Source: Paenacidovorax monticola
GTDB lineage: Bacteria > Pseudomonadota > Gammaproteobacteria > Burkholderiales > Burkholderiaceae_C
NCBI RefSeq assembly: GCF_014489595.1
Contig: NZ_CP060790.1
Span: 2,852,001-2,916,000, forward strand
DNA: 64,000 nt
Direction: 5' to 3'
This document shows, piece by piece, positions 9,271-18,027 of this stretch (position 1 is its first letter; every line of letters starts with the position of its first letter). The translations under genes were made by a program, and so were the position numbers. The notes below the pieces were generated by a model. That model made no database searches, was not told the DNA's origin, and saw nothing but the letters and a program-made list of their open reading frames with translations.

Positions 9271-9361
9271 GGTGAAATGCTCCTTCAACGGCCACGCCGC
9301 CAATGCACGACGCCCTCCCCGGGGCACGACGAAAACAGTGTACCGACAAGCAGCACGACCT

Positions 9362-11428
9362 ATGCCCACGAATGCATACCCGGCCGACAGCGGCCCCCTC
9401 CAGGTGCGCGGCGCCTGCCCGCACGACTGCCCCGATACCTGCGCACTGCTGACCACCGTCGAGAACGGCGTCGCCGTGCGCGTGCAGGGCAACCCCGCCC
9501 ACGGCCACACCGACGGCGTGCTGTGCGCCAAGGTGTCGAAGTACGCCGAGCGCACCAACCACCCCGAGCGCCTCCTGCAGCCGCTCAAGCGCAGCGGTCC
9601 CAAGGGCAGCGGGCAGTTCACCCCCGTGTCGTGGGACGAGGCGCTCGCCGACATCGCCGCACGCCTGGGCGCCATTGCCGCGCGCGACCCGCAGGCCATC
9701 CTGCCCTACAGCTACGCGGGCACCATGGGCCTGGTGCAGGGCGAGAGCATGGACCGGCGCTTCTTCCACCGCCTGGGCGCGTCGCTGCTCGGGCGCACCA
9801 TCTGCTCCATGGCGGGCGGCGAGGGCCTCGTTTACACGCTGGGCGGCAAGGTGGGCATGAAGGTGGAGTTCTTCGCCGAATCGAAGCTCATCCTGATCTG
9901 GGGCAGCAACTCGATCGGCAGCAACCTGCATTTCTGGCGCTATGCGCAGCAGGCCAAGCGCGACGGCGCGCGCCTTGTGTGCATCGACCCGCGCCGCACC
10001 GAGACGGCCGACAAATGCCATGAGCACATCCAGTTGCGCCCGGGCACCGACGCGGCGCTCGCGCTCGCGCTCATGCACGAGCTGATCGTGCACGACTGGC
10101 TCGACCACGACTACATCGCCCAGCACACCGTGGGCTGGGAAGGGCTGCGCGAGCGCGCCCTGCAATGGCCTCCCGAGCGCGCGGCCGAGGTCTGCGGCAT
10201 TCCCGTGGAGCAGATCCGCCGCCTGGCGCAGGACTACGGCACGACGAAGCCCGCCGCCATCCGCCTCAACTACGGCATGCAGCGCGTGCGCGGCGGCGGC
10301 AACGCCACGCGCGCCGTGGCCTGCCTGCCCGCGCTTACGGGCGCCTGGCGCCACCGCGCAGGCGGCGTGCTGCTGTCCAGTTCGGGCCAGTACCCCGTGC
10401 AGCGCGCGCAGCTGCAGCGCCCCGACCTGCTCGCGGGCCGCCAGCCGCGCACCATCAACATGGTGACCATCGGCGACGACCTGCTGCGGGAGGCCTCGCC
10501 CGGCTTCGGGCCGAAGGTCGAGGCCGTCGTGGTCTACAACAGCAACCCCGTGGCCGTGGCCCCCGATTCGGCCAAGGTCGTGCAGGGCTTCGCGCGCGAG
10601 GACCTGTTCACCGTGGTGCTCGAGCATTTCCAGACCGACACGGCCGACTACGCGGACTACATCCTGCCCGCCACCACGCAGCTCGAACACTGGGACGTGC
10701 ACCTGTCCTACGGCCATACCGACGTGCTGCTCAACCGCCCCGCCGTTCCCCCGCTGGGCCAGGCGCGCAGCAATGCGCAGGTCTTCCGCGACCTCGCCGC
10801 GCGCATGGGCTTCGGCGAAGCCTGCTTCGCCGACAGCGACGAGCAGCTCTGCCACCAGGCCTACGGCGAACATGTGGATTTCGGGCGTCTGCTCGACGAC
10901 GGTTTCGCCACGCTGCCGATTCCCGACGCGCCGTTCGCCGAGGGCGGCTTCCCCACCCCCTCCGGCCGGTGCGAATTCCACAGCGCGCGCCTCGCGGCGC
11001 AGGGGCTCGACCCGCTGCCCGACCATGTACCCAACCACGAACTGCCCGAACGCTCGGCCGCCTACCCGCTCGCGATGATCTCGCCGCCCGCGCGCAACTT
11101 CCTCAACTCCACGTTCGTGAACGTGAAGAGCCTGCGCACCATCGAGGGCCGCCCGCTCGTGGAAATCCACCCCGAGGATGCCGCCGAGCGCGGCATCGCC
11201 GACGGCGGCGTGGTGCGCGTGTTCAATGACCGAGGCAGCTACCAATGCCATGCCGCCGTGAGCGAGCGCGCGCGGCCCGGCGTGGTCAACGGCCTGGGCA
11301 TCTGGTGGCGCAAGCTGGGCCTCAACGGCACCAACGTGAACGAGCTGACCAGCCAGGCGCTCACCGACCTGGGCGCCGCCCCCACCTTCTACGACTGCGT
11401 GGTGCAGGTGGAGCGCGCCGACACCTGA
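9362..11428 (+). CDS. molybdopterin oxidoreductase, formate dehydrogenase-like
   Basis: 688 aa from ATG 9362. The N-terminal iron-sulfur motif CPHDCPDTC (about residues 19-27) with a fourth Cys near 55 binds a 4Fe-4S cluster. SMAGGEG occupies the region that carries the metal-ligand segment in this family, and the C-terminal cofactor-binding domain begins NFLNSTFVNVKSL. This is the MopB/BisC-like family that binds bis-MGD molybdenum; the reaction is not deducible. Unlike the nar locus, no electron-transfer or membrane subunit gene adjoins it, and it sits 91 bases from a divergent receptor gene. Confidence 0.85.
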   Translation: MPTNAYPADSGPLQVRGACPHDCPDTCALLTTVENGVAVRVQGNPAHGHTDGVLCAKVSKYAERTNHPERLLQPLKRSGPKGSGQFTPVSWDEALADIAARLGAIAARDPQAILPYSYAGTMGLVQGESMDRRFFHRLGASLLGRTICSMAGGEGLVYTLGGKVGMKVEFFAESKLILIWGSNSIGSNLHFWRYAQQAKRDGARLVCIDPRRTETADKCHEHIQLRPGTDAALALALMHELIVHDWLDHDYIAQHTVGWEGLRERALQWPPERAAEVCGIPVEQIRRLAQDYGTTKPAAIRLNYGMQRVRGGGNATRAVACLPALTGAWRHRAGGVLLSSSGQYPVQRAQLQRPDLLAGRQPRTINMVTIGDDLLREASPGFGPKVEAVVVYNSNPVAVAPDSAKVVQGFAREDLFTVVLEHFQTDTADYADYILPATTQLEHWDVHLSYGHTDVLLNRPAVPPLGQARSNAQVFRDLAARMGFGEACFADSDEQLCHQAYGEHVDFGRLLDDGFATLPIPDAPFAEGGFPTPSGRCEFHSARLAAQGLDPLPDHVPNHELPERSAAYPLAMISPPARNFLNSTFVNVKSLRTIEGRPLVEIHPEDAAERGIADGGVVRVFNDRGSYQCHAAVSERARPGVVNGLGIWWRKLGLNGTNVNELTSQALTDLGAAPTFYDCVVQVERADT

Positions 11429-11457
11429 CGCCCCGGGCTACCGCGGTTCCTGCAGGG

Positions 11458-12114
11458 TCAGCGGCGCCGCAGCCACAGAACCACGGCCAGGAACACCACC
11501 CCCACCAACAGAGGGACGGCCGCGCCGAACCCCTGCAGCCACGAGGTCTTGCGCATGCCCGACCAGACCTCGACGCGCACGTCGTCGATGCGCAGGTTGT
11601 TCATGGCCATGAATTCGACGATGGGCTCGACGCGCCGGTCTTCCTTGAAGCTGGTCGGCGGCGACACGCCCACCAGTTCCACCACCTGCCCCGCGCGCAC
11701 GCCGCGCTGCACCAGTTCGGGCAGCAGCGTGCCGCGCGCAGTCCCATCGGGCAGGCCCCAGGCCGTCTGCCAGCGCGACGACACGTCGCCGTCGGCCAGT
11801 GCCACGCCGCGCACCCGCACGACCTGCGTATAGGGGTTGCTGCGCGCGGGGGCATCGAACGCGGGCGCGGCCCATTTCTCGGTAGATGCCAGCAGGCCCG
11901 TGGCCTGGCGGCCCTCGCGCAGGTTCTTCTCATGGAACAGCAGGAACCTGGCCAGGGCCTGCGTGGGCACCTCGCTGCTCTGCTCGATGCGCTTGCCATA
12001 GCGGTCGCCGTCGTCGGCCGCACCCGCGCGGCCCGCCATGGCTCCCACGAGGACCAGCACGATCCCCACCCAGGCCGCCAGCGGCCACCCTCTCCCTCGC
12101 CGGGAATGCTCCAT
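11458..12114 (-). CDS. uncharacterised bitopic membrane protein
   Basis: 218 aa. Starts at ATG 12114, supported by GAGGAA five bases upstream. The N-terminus has a hydrophobic signal/anchor (about residues 11-33) ending near AGA, and the C-terminus a second membrane span followed by LRRR, so most of the protein (about 150 residues) lies in the periplasm. The middle contains a repeated hydrophobic-strand pattern (VVRVRGVAL, VVELVGVSP) resembling a small beta domain. I do not recognise the family. It is flanked by unrelated genes on both sides. Confidence 0.65.
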   Translation of the reverse strand: MEHSRRGRGWPLAAWVGIVLVLVGAMAGRAGAADDGDRYGKRIEQSSEVPTQALARFLLFHEKNLREGRQATGLLASTEKWAAPAFDAPARSNPYTQVVRVRGVALADGDVSSRWQTAWGLPDGTARGTLLPELVQRGVRAGQVVELVGVSPPTSFKEDRRVEPIVEFMAMNNLRIDDVRVEVWSGMRKTSWLQGFGAAVPLLVGVVFLAVVLWLRRR

Positions 12115-12196
12115 GCGTTCCTCCCCCGTGCACTGCGGCACCTGTGTTCCTAGCAGGTGCGCATTGTGCCGCGCCGCACGGGCGAAGCGGCCGGGG

Positions 12197-13357
12197 CTAC
12201 AGCGCGGCTTCGAGGATGCGGCGGCTCACCTCGGGCGTGATCTCGCGCTGCTCGCCCAGTTGCACCATGCCATGCGACTGCAGCTGCGCCACCACGGCAT
12301 CGGCCTGCGCGCCGCCCAGGCCATAGGCGCCCAGCCGCGTGGGCACGCCCAGGCTCTCGAAGAAGCCGCGCGTGCGCGCGATGGCCGCGTCGATGCGCTC
12401 GTCCTCGCTGCCGTCGTGCAGGCCCCAGACGCGCTCGGCGTACTGCAGCAGCTTGGCGCGCTTGGGGCCCCGGCGCTCGTTCAGCAGCGCGGGCAGCACG
12501 ATGGCCAGCGTGCGCGCATGGTCGATGCCGTGCAGCGCCGTGAGTTCGTGGCCGATCATGTGCGTGGCCCAGTCCTGCGGCACGCCCGCGCCGATGAGGC
12601 CGTTGAGCGCCATGGTGGCGGCCCACATGAGGTTGGCGCGGTCGTCGTACACGGGCTCGGGCGCGGCCAGGATGCGCGGCCCCACCTCGACCAGCGTCTG
12701 CAGGATGCCTTCGGCGAAGCGGTCCTGCACGAGCGCGCCGACGGGGTAGGTCAGGTACTGCTCCACGGTGTGCACGAAGGCATCAACCACGCCGTTGGCG
12801 AGTTGCTGCGGCGGCAGCGTGTAGGTCTTGGTGGGATCGAGCACCGAGAACTGAGGGTAACAATGCGCGCTGCTGAAGGCCAGCTTGGCGCCCTTCGCGC
12901 GGTGCGTGATGACGCCGCCGTTGTTCATCTCCGAGCCCGTGGCGGGCAGCGTGAGCACGGCACCGAAAGGCAGCGCGCGCGCGATGTTGCGGCCGCGCTT
13001 TTCGAGGATGGCCCAGGGGTCGCCTTCAAAATGCACGGCCGCCGCGATGAACTTCACGGCGTCGATCACCGAGCCGCCGCCCACGGCGAGCAGGAAGTCG
13101 AAGCCGCCTTCGCGGATCTGCTGCACGGCGCGCAGCGAGGTTTCGTAGCTCGGGTTGGGCTCGATGCCCGCGAAGGTGGCGTGGTGGCGCTCGCCCAGGG
13201 CCTGGCGCACCTCGGCCAGCGTGCCGGTTTTCTCGGCGCTGGCACCGCCCACGAGGATGAGCACGCGGGCCTGCGCGGGCACGAGCTTGGTCAGGTCGGC
13301 GATGCGGCCCTGGCCGAAGACGATGCGGGTGGGGTTCTGGAAGTCGAAGTTCAGCAT
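12197..13357 (-). CDS. yqhD: iron-containing alcohol dehydrogenase, YqhD family
   Basis: 386 aa, matching E. coli YqhD (387 aa) along its length. NADPH-dependent aldehyde reductase that detoxifies short aldehydes. Nucleotide-binding GGGSVIDAVKF lies near residue 90. The metal ligands appear in NGVVDAFVHTVEQY and GHELTALHGIDHARTLAI (one Asp and three His). Conserved LTLPATGSEMN is also present. It stands alone, with a hairpin upstream of its promoter region at 13,446-13,495. Confidence 0.92.
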   Translation of the reverse strand: MLNFDFQNPTRIVFGQGRIADLTKLVPAQARVLILVGGASAEKTGTLAEVRQALGERHHATFAGIEPNPSYETSLRAVQQIREGGFDFLLAVGGGSVIDAVKFIAAAVHFEGDPWAILEKRGRNIARALPFGAVLTLPATGSEMNNGGVITHRAKGAKLAFSSAHCYPQFSVLDPTKTYTLPPQQLANGVVDAFVHTVEQYLTYPVGALVQDRFAEGILQTLVEVGPRILAAPEPVYDDRANLMWAATMALNGLIGAGVPQDWATHMIGHELTALHGIDHARTLAIVLPALLNERRGPKRAKLLQYAERVWGLHDGSEDERIDAAIARTRGFFESLGVPTRLGAYGLGGAQADAVVAQLQSHGMVQLGEQREITPEVSRRILEAAL

Positions 13358-13437
13358 GGGGGCTCCGGGTCGTTCAGGCCCCGCAGCGTAGCGGCTTTGG
13401 CGCAAGCCTGCCGCGCCGTGCGCGACAACCCAGGGGA

Positions 13438-13497
13438 TCGCTATCAAAAAAAGAGCTGCTGGCGCTTGATGAATAAGCGCCAGCAGCCTCTTTTATC
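13438..13497. repeat. REP-like hairpin element, possible terminator
   Basis: A 12-base stem (CTGCTGGCGCTT with AAGCGCCAGCAG) around a 7-base loop is flanked by a purine A-rich arm on the left and CTCTTTT on the right. It could terminate transcription in either direction between yqhD and the Bug receptor gene. The opening GCTATCAAAAA..AGAGC recurs at 61,304-61,320, and I know elements of this form as common dispersed repeats in Comamonadaceae (from memory, not checked). Confidence 0.75.
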
Positions 13498-13524
13498 GAA
13501 AGCCCCCTCGGGGGTGGCTCCGGC

Positions 13525-14499
13525 TCAGTCCAGCTTCACGCCGGCGGCCTTGATGATCGCGCCCCAGCGCTTGGACTCGGCACGCGCCATGGCGCGGAAC
13601 TGCTCGGGCGTGCCGGGCAGGGCCTCCATGCCGAAGTCCTGCATGCGCTTGACCACGGCGGGGTTGCTCAGGGCCTTGTTGAGGTCGGCGTTGAGGCGCT
13701 GCGTCACGGCAGCCGGCAGGCCCGCCGGACCCAGGATGCCCTGGAAGGCATAGACCTCGGTATCGGGCACGCCGACCTCGGCCAGCGTGGGCACGTCGGG
13801 CAGCGTGGCCACGCGCTTGGCCGTGCCGATGGCGAGCGCGCGCACCTTGCCCGACTGGATCACGGGCAGGCCCGAGGCCAGGTCCAGGAACATGCAGGGC
13901 ACCTGGCCGCCCATCACGTCGGCCATGGCGGGCGCGGCGCCCCGGTAGGGAATGTGCGTGAGGAAGGTCTTGGTGCGGTTCTTGAACATCTCCATCGCCA
14001 GGTGGTGCGGCGAGCCGTTGCCGGGCGAGGCGTAGTTGACCTTGCCGGGGTTGGCGCGCACATAGGCGAGGAATTCCTTCATGTTCTTGGCTTCGAACGA
14101 CGGATGCACCACCAGCGCCATCGGGAAGCGGCTGATGCCGCCCACGTAGGTGAAGTCCTTCTCAGGGCTGAAGGGCAGCTTGCTGAACAGGTGCTCGTTG
14201 TAGGCCAGCACGGCGTTGTCGGCCGACATGATGGTGTAGCCGTCGGGCTTGGCCGTGGCCACGATCTGCGCGCCGATGTTGGTCGATGCGCCGGGGCGGT
14301 TGTCCACCACGATCTGCTGGCCCAGCGTCTGGCGCATGGCCTCGGCCACGGTGCGCGCGAGCACGTCAGTGCCGCCGCCCGCCGGGTAGGGCACGACCCA
14401 GCGGATCAGCTGCTCGGGCCAGTTCTGGGCCTGGGCCCAGGGTGCGGCAACGGTGGCGGAAGTGGCGGCCAGCGAGGCCAGGAAATGTCGGCGGTCCAT
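13525..14499 (-). CDS. Bug family tripartite tricarboxylate transporter receptor
   Basis: 324 aa. Periplasmic extracytoplasmic receptor of the TctC/Bug family, extremely expanded in Bordetella/Comamonadaceae. The N-terminus MDRRHFLASLAATS is a Tat-like signal cut near AQAQ. Family motifs: VPYPAGGGTDVLAR, VDNRPGASTNIGAQ, HIPYRGAAPAM, and GLPAAVTQRLN. Ligands are generally carboxylic acids; the next gene downstream of its promoter side is a fumarylacetoacetase-family enzyme on the same strand 42 bases away, suggesting uptake of an aromatic or dicarboxylic acid (inference). No TctA/TctB genes nearby. Confidence 0.9.
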   Translation of the reverse strand: MDRRHFLASLAATSATVAAPWAQAQNWPEQLIRWVVPYPAGGGTDVLARTVAEAMRQTLGQQIVVDNRPGASTNIGAQIVATAKPDGYTIMSADNAVLAYNEHLFSKLPFSPEKDFTYVGGISRFPMALVVHPSFEAKNMKEFLAYVRANPGKVNYASPGNGSPHHLAMEMFKNRTKTFLTHIPYRGAAPAMADVMGGQVPCMFLDLASGLPVIQSGKVRALAIGTAKRVATLPDVPTLAEVGVPDTEVYAFQGILGPAGLPAAVTQRLNADLNKALSNPAVVKRMQDFGMEALPGTPEQFRAMARAESKRWGAIIKAAGVKLD

Positions 14500-14541
14500 G
14501 AAATATGTCTCCTGTGGATTCGTAGATGAGTGTCGCGGGAA

Positions 14542-15552
14542 TCAGGCGGCGGGCGCGGCGATGGCCTGGTCGATGGCGCCGAAGATGCTCTGGCCGTCCT
14601 TGCCCTTCATCTCGATGCGGATGGTGTCGCCGTACTGCATGAACTCGGTCGAGGGCTTGCCGTCCTGGATGGTCTCGATGCAGCGCTTCTCGGCGATGCA
14701 GCTGTAGCCCTTGGGCCACTCGGTGCGGCCGTTCTGCTCCACGCCCTTGTTACTCACGGTGCCGCTGCCCACGATGGAGCCCGCGCGCACATTGCGCGTC
14801 TTGGCCACGTGGGCGATGAGCTGGCCGAAGTGGAAGGTCATCTCGGGGCCGGCGTCGCACATGCCGACCTTGCGGCCGTTCCAGGTGGACTGCAGCGTGA
14901 GGTGCAGGCGGCCGTGGTCCCAGGCGTCGCCCAGTTCGTCGAGCGTGACGGCCACGGGACTGAAGGCCGTGGCGGGCTTGCTCTGGAAGAAGCCGAAGCC
15001 CTTGGCCAGCTCGGCCGGGATGAGGTTGCGCAGGGACACGTCGTTGACCAGCATCACGAGGCGGATGCCGTCCAGCGCCTGTTCGGGCGTGGCGCCCATC
15101 TTCACGTCGCCCGTGACGACGGCGATCTCGGCCTCGAAGTCGATGCCCATGGCCTCGCTGGGCACGACCACGTCGTCGCAGGGGCCGATGAAGTCGTCGC
15201 TGCCGCCCTGGTACATCAGCGGGTCGGTATAGAAGGTGGCGGGCACCTCGGCGTTGCGCGCCTTGCGCACCAGCTCCACATGGTTGATGTAGGCCGAGCC
15301 GTCGGCCCACTGGTAGGCGCGCGGCAGGGGCGCCATGCACTGCTGGGGGTCGAAGGGGAATGGGTGGCGCGCCTTGCCCGCGTTGAGCTGGTCGTACAGG
15401 TCCTGCAGTTGGGGCGAAAGGAAGTTCCAGTCGTCCATCACCTGCTGCAGCTTGCTGGCGATGCCGGTCGCATAATGCGCAGTGCTCAGGTCACGGGAGA
15501 CGACAACCAGTTGGCCGTCGCGCGAGCCGTCTTTGTAGGTGGCGAGTTTCAT
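14542..15552 (-). CDS. fumarylacetoacetate hydrolase family protein
   Basis: 336 aa. Metal-dependent C-C bond hydrolase of the FAH family, acting in aromatic-acid catabolism. The metal-binding acidic residues are in MGIDFEAEIAVV, with later NDVSLRNLIP, SKPATAFSP and GSGTVSN matching the FAH core. The N-terminal 70 residues (MKLATYKDGSRDGQL) form the usual cap. Divergent IclR regulator beyond a 348-base gap, probably its controller. Cotranscribed with the Bug receptor 42 bases downstream. Exact substrate unknown; homologues include fumarylacetoacetase and acylpyruvate hydrolases. Confidence 0.87.
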   Translation of the reverse strand: MKLATYKDGSRDGQLVVVSRDLSTAHYATGIASKLQQVMDDWNFLSPQLQDLYDQLNAGKARHPFPFDPQQCMAPLPRAYQWADGSAYINHVELVRKARNAEVPATFYTDPLMYQGGSDDFIGPCDDVVVPSEAMGIDFEAEIAVVTGDVKMGATPEQALDGIRLVMLVNDVSLRNLIPAELAKGFGFFQSKPATAFSPVAVTLDELGDAWDHGRLHLTLQSTWNGRKVGMCDAGPEMTFHFGQLIAHVAKTRNVRAGSIVGSGTVSNKGVEQNGRTEWPKGYSCIAEKRCIETIQDGKPSTEFMQYGDTIRIEMKGKDGQSIFGAIDQAIAAPAA

Positions 15553-15600
15553 GGGGCAGGACCTTTGTCTCGGTGGAGTGCGGCACCTAGCGCAAATTAC

Positions 15601-15633
15601 GCTTTGGTAAATTGATTTAACTAAACAAAACTC
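15601..15633. promoter_or_regulatory. AT-rich dyad, candidate IclR operator
   Basis: An unusually AT-rich stretch in GC-rich DNA lies about 50 bases upstream of the FAH-family start. It contains a partial dyad (GGTAAATTGATTTAACTAA) of the size bound by IclR-type regulators, and it is the only AT-rich block between the divergent genes. Assignment as operator or promoter is inference. Confidence 0.4.
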
Positions 15634-15656
15634 GCAAATTCTAGTGCAGATGGATG

Positions 15657-15924
15657 AGAGCGTATTTGCGGCCTTGTCACGGTGCCCGCAAGGCAGCACA
15701 AAGCCGCAATCTAGGCGCGCACCGCAGCCCATGCTGGCGGCCTGGGCAAGGTGCGCAACGACGAGTGTGGCTTTGTGCTGCCTTGCCCGCAGGGTTGCCC
15801 CGCAAAGGCAGCGTCTGCGGCGTTGCCCCTCCTCGCCGCACACCGGTGCGGCTTGCGGTGGGCGCCTTGCATCCACTGCCTTTGCGGGGCAACGGGCTCC
15901 ATGACAAGGCCGCAAATACGCTCT
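15657..15924. repeat. nested inverted-repeat element
   Basis: A perfect 23-base terminal inverted repeat (15,657-15,679 and 15,902-15,924) encloses two more perfect inverted pairs: 16 bases (15,690-15,705 / 15,769-15,784) and 18 bases (15,794-15,811 / 15,876-15,893). A small palindrome sits near 15,837-15,852. The stretch encodes no recognisable protein and occupies most of the 348-base gap between the FAH-family and IclR genes. The right terminal repeat is codons 1-8 of the IclR gene. Confidence 0.85.
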
Positions 15925-16700
15925 GAAGAACGCGCAGGCATCCAATCCGTGGAGGTCGGGTTTGCCCTGCTCGAAGGGCTCACGCGGGCACGCGGCCCGC
16001 TCATGCTCAAGGACCTGGCCGCCTCGGCCGACATGAGCGCTGCCAAGGCGCACCGCTACCTCGTGAGCTTCCAGCGCCTGGGCCTGGTCACGCAGGACAG
16101 CCGCACATCGCGCTATGACCTGGGCCCCGCGGCACTCAAGTTAGGACTCGCTTCGCTTTCCCGCCTTGATGCCGTCCGGCTGGCGCGCGAGCGCATGCCC
16201 GCGCTCATGGAAACCATCGGCCACACGCTGGCCCTGGCCGTCTGGGGCAACCGGGGACCGACCATGGTGCACTGGGAGGAGTCCCCCCAGGCCGTCACCG
16301 CCAACCTGCGCCTGGGCGACGTGATGCCCCTGCTCTCCTCCGCCACGGGCCGCTGTTTCGCGGCCTACCTTGCCCCCGAGATCACCGCGCCACTCATCGC
16401 CGAGGAAATCGCCCAGGCCGAGAAAATGCACCGAACTGACCTGCCACGCACCCCCAGGCCGTCGAAGCCCTGTGGCGCGAGGTGCGCGAGCGCGGCTCAG
16501 CCCGCGTGGTGGACACGCTGCTGCCCGGCATCGTGGCGTTCTGCGTCCCCGTGTTCGACGCCGACGGCCACCTGGCCCTTGGCATCACCACGCTCGGCTC
16601 CGTCGCTACCTTCGATCCCGAATGGGGCGGCGCCATCGATGCGCCGCTGCGCGCCGCAGCGGCCCAGCTCTCCAGCGACCTGGGCTGGGGCAGCGTCTGA
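15901..16700 (+). CDS. IclR family transcriptional regulator, frameshifted
   Basis: About 266 aa if one frameshift is corrected. The N-terminal winged helix is clear (SVEVGFALLEGLTRA, LKDLAASADMSAAKAHRYL) and is followed by the IclR effector domain (PALMETIGHTLALAVWGN, LPLLSSATGR-like region). After RTDLPRTP the frame changes at a C5 run (16,451-16,455). One added C restores QAVEALWREVRERGSARVV and the domain's end VVDTLLPGIVAFCVPVFD. Without it, translation runs on into the next gene. Divergent from the FAH-family enzyme, so probably its regulator. The start codon lies in a terminal inverted repeat. Confidence 0.82.
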
Positions 16701-16725
16701 CGCGGCCCCCGGCTGCGACTCTCCC

Positions 16726-17879
16726 ATGCCCCGGCGTGCCCTCCTGCTGATCACCGCCCTGGTGCTGGCGCTGCACTGGCTGGTGCTGGAAGGGCTGCCG
16801 CTGCGCTGGGACGGCCCCAGCGCCCCCGTGAGCACGGTCTTCAGCACCCGCAGCCTCCCGCCCCCGGCCGCGCCCGAACCTGCGGCGCAGCCACCGTCGC
16901 CACCGTCGCCACCGTCGCCACCGTCGCCACCGTCGCCACCGTCCAAACCCCGTCCGGCACCAGCCCGGCCTGCCGCCAAGGCGCAGCCTAGTAAAGCCCC
17001 CGCCCCCGAGGCCCCGCCGACCGATGCCATTCCCGAGCCGGTACCGGCCAGCGAAGTGGCGCAGGCCGAGCCCCCACCGGCCGAACCAGCGCCGGCGGCA
17101 CTGGAGCCCCCCCGGCACCGGCCCCCGCCGCCAGCGCGCCCGCGGCGCCGGCCAGCACGCCGGCGGCCGAAGACCCGGGCGTGGACATCACGCCCCCCGG
17201 CGGCGGCACGGGCCACCCGAGCAGCACGGCGCCGCCACCCGTCAAACTCCCCGCGCCCATGCGGCTCGCCTTCGACGTGGGCGGCCAGGCCAAGCGGTTC
17301 CAGTACAGCGCGCGCGCCGAACTGGTCTGGACGCACGACGGCAACCGCTATGAGGCACGGCAGGAAATCAGCGCCTTCCTCATGGGCACGCGTGCCCAGA
17401 CCAGCGTGGGCCAGGTGACCGACCGGGGCCTGCTGCCCACCCGCTTCGGCGACAAGGCGCGCAGCGAGCAGGCCGCGCATTTCGACTTTGTCCAGGGGCG
17501 CGCCACCTTCAGCGCCAACACACCCGCCGCCGCCATCGCCCCCGGCGCGCAGGACCGGCTCAGCGTGTTCATCCAGCTCTCGGCCATGCTGGCGGCCGAC
17601 CCGGGCCGCTACCCTGCGGGCACCGAGATCACGCTGACCACCGTGAGCGCCCGCGCGGCCGACCGCTGGACCTTCCGCGTCGAGGGCCAGGAAACGCTGG
17701 ACCTGCCCGTGGGCTCCATGCCCACCTGGAAGCTGCAGCGCATACCCCGGCGCGAGTACGACCAGAAGGCCGAGCTGTGGCTGGCCCCCTCCCTGCAGTA
17801 TCTGCCCGTGCGCATCCGCCTGACCCAGGCCAACGGCGACTTCGCCGACCTGCGCCTGAGCGCCAGCAGCCCGCCCTGA
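16726..17879 (+). CDS. DUF3108 domain protein with proline-rich linker, frameshifted
   Basis: About 384 aa if corrected. An N-terminal membrane anchor (residues 5-22) is followed by a long Pro/Ala linker that includes a PPS tripeptide repeat, then a periplasmic DUF3108 domain (RLAFDVGGQAKRFQY, FSANTPAAAIAPGAQDRL, LPVGSMPTWKLQRI). The linker frame and the domain frame differ by one base. A missing C in the C7 run at 17,107-17,113 accounts for it, since adding one restores a continuous Pro/Ala linker. TonB-like architecture suggests it spans the periplasm; function unknown. Confidence 0.78.
16891..16944 (+). repeat. six tandem 9-base units
   Basis: CCACCGTCG is repeated six times, the last unit ending in C, in frame within the DUF3108 gene and encoding PPS repeats. 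Such minisatellites can change copy number by slippage; the frame is preserved because each unit is three codons. Confidence 0.9.
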
Positions 17880-18027
17880 GCCCCCGCCAGCTGCAAAGAA
17901 TGCCCGCGCGAGCCCGAAGACGCTCCGCTTTCATGAAATACTGTAAAGACGCTCCATGAAAGGCTTCAGGCCTTGAACTTCCATGGGGCCGCTGTCATCT
18001 GACAGTCAAACAGACTGGGGGAACGCC

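Noticed and set aside
12197..13753. Plus-strand open frame opposite yqhD
   Set aside because: Antisense of a full-length YqhD enzyme with every metal ligand.
15654..15926. Short open frames on both strands across the nested inverted repeat
   Set aside because: They arise from the repeat's palindromes; no ribosome sites or family similarity.
16891..16944. CRISPR-like array
   Set aside because: 9-bp units without spacers, in frame within a proline-rich linker.
15751..17418. A fused IclR-membrane protein of 555 codons
   Set aside because: The long frame results from the one-base shift in the IclR gene; the two natural products lie in different frames.
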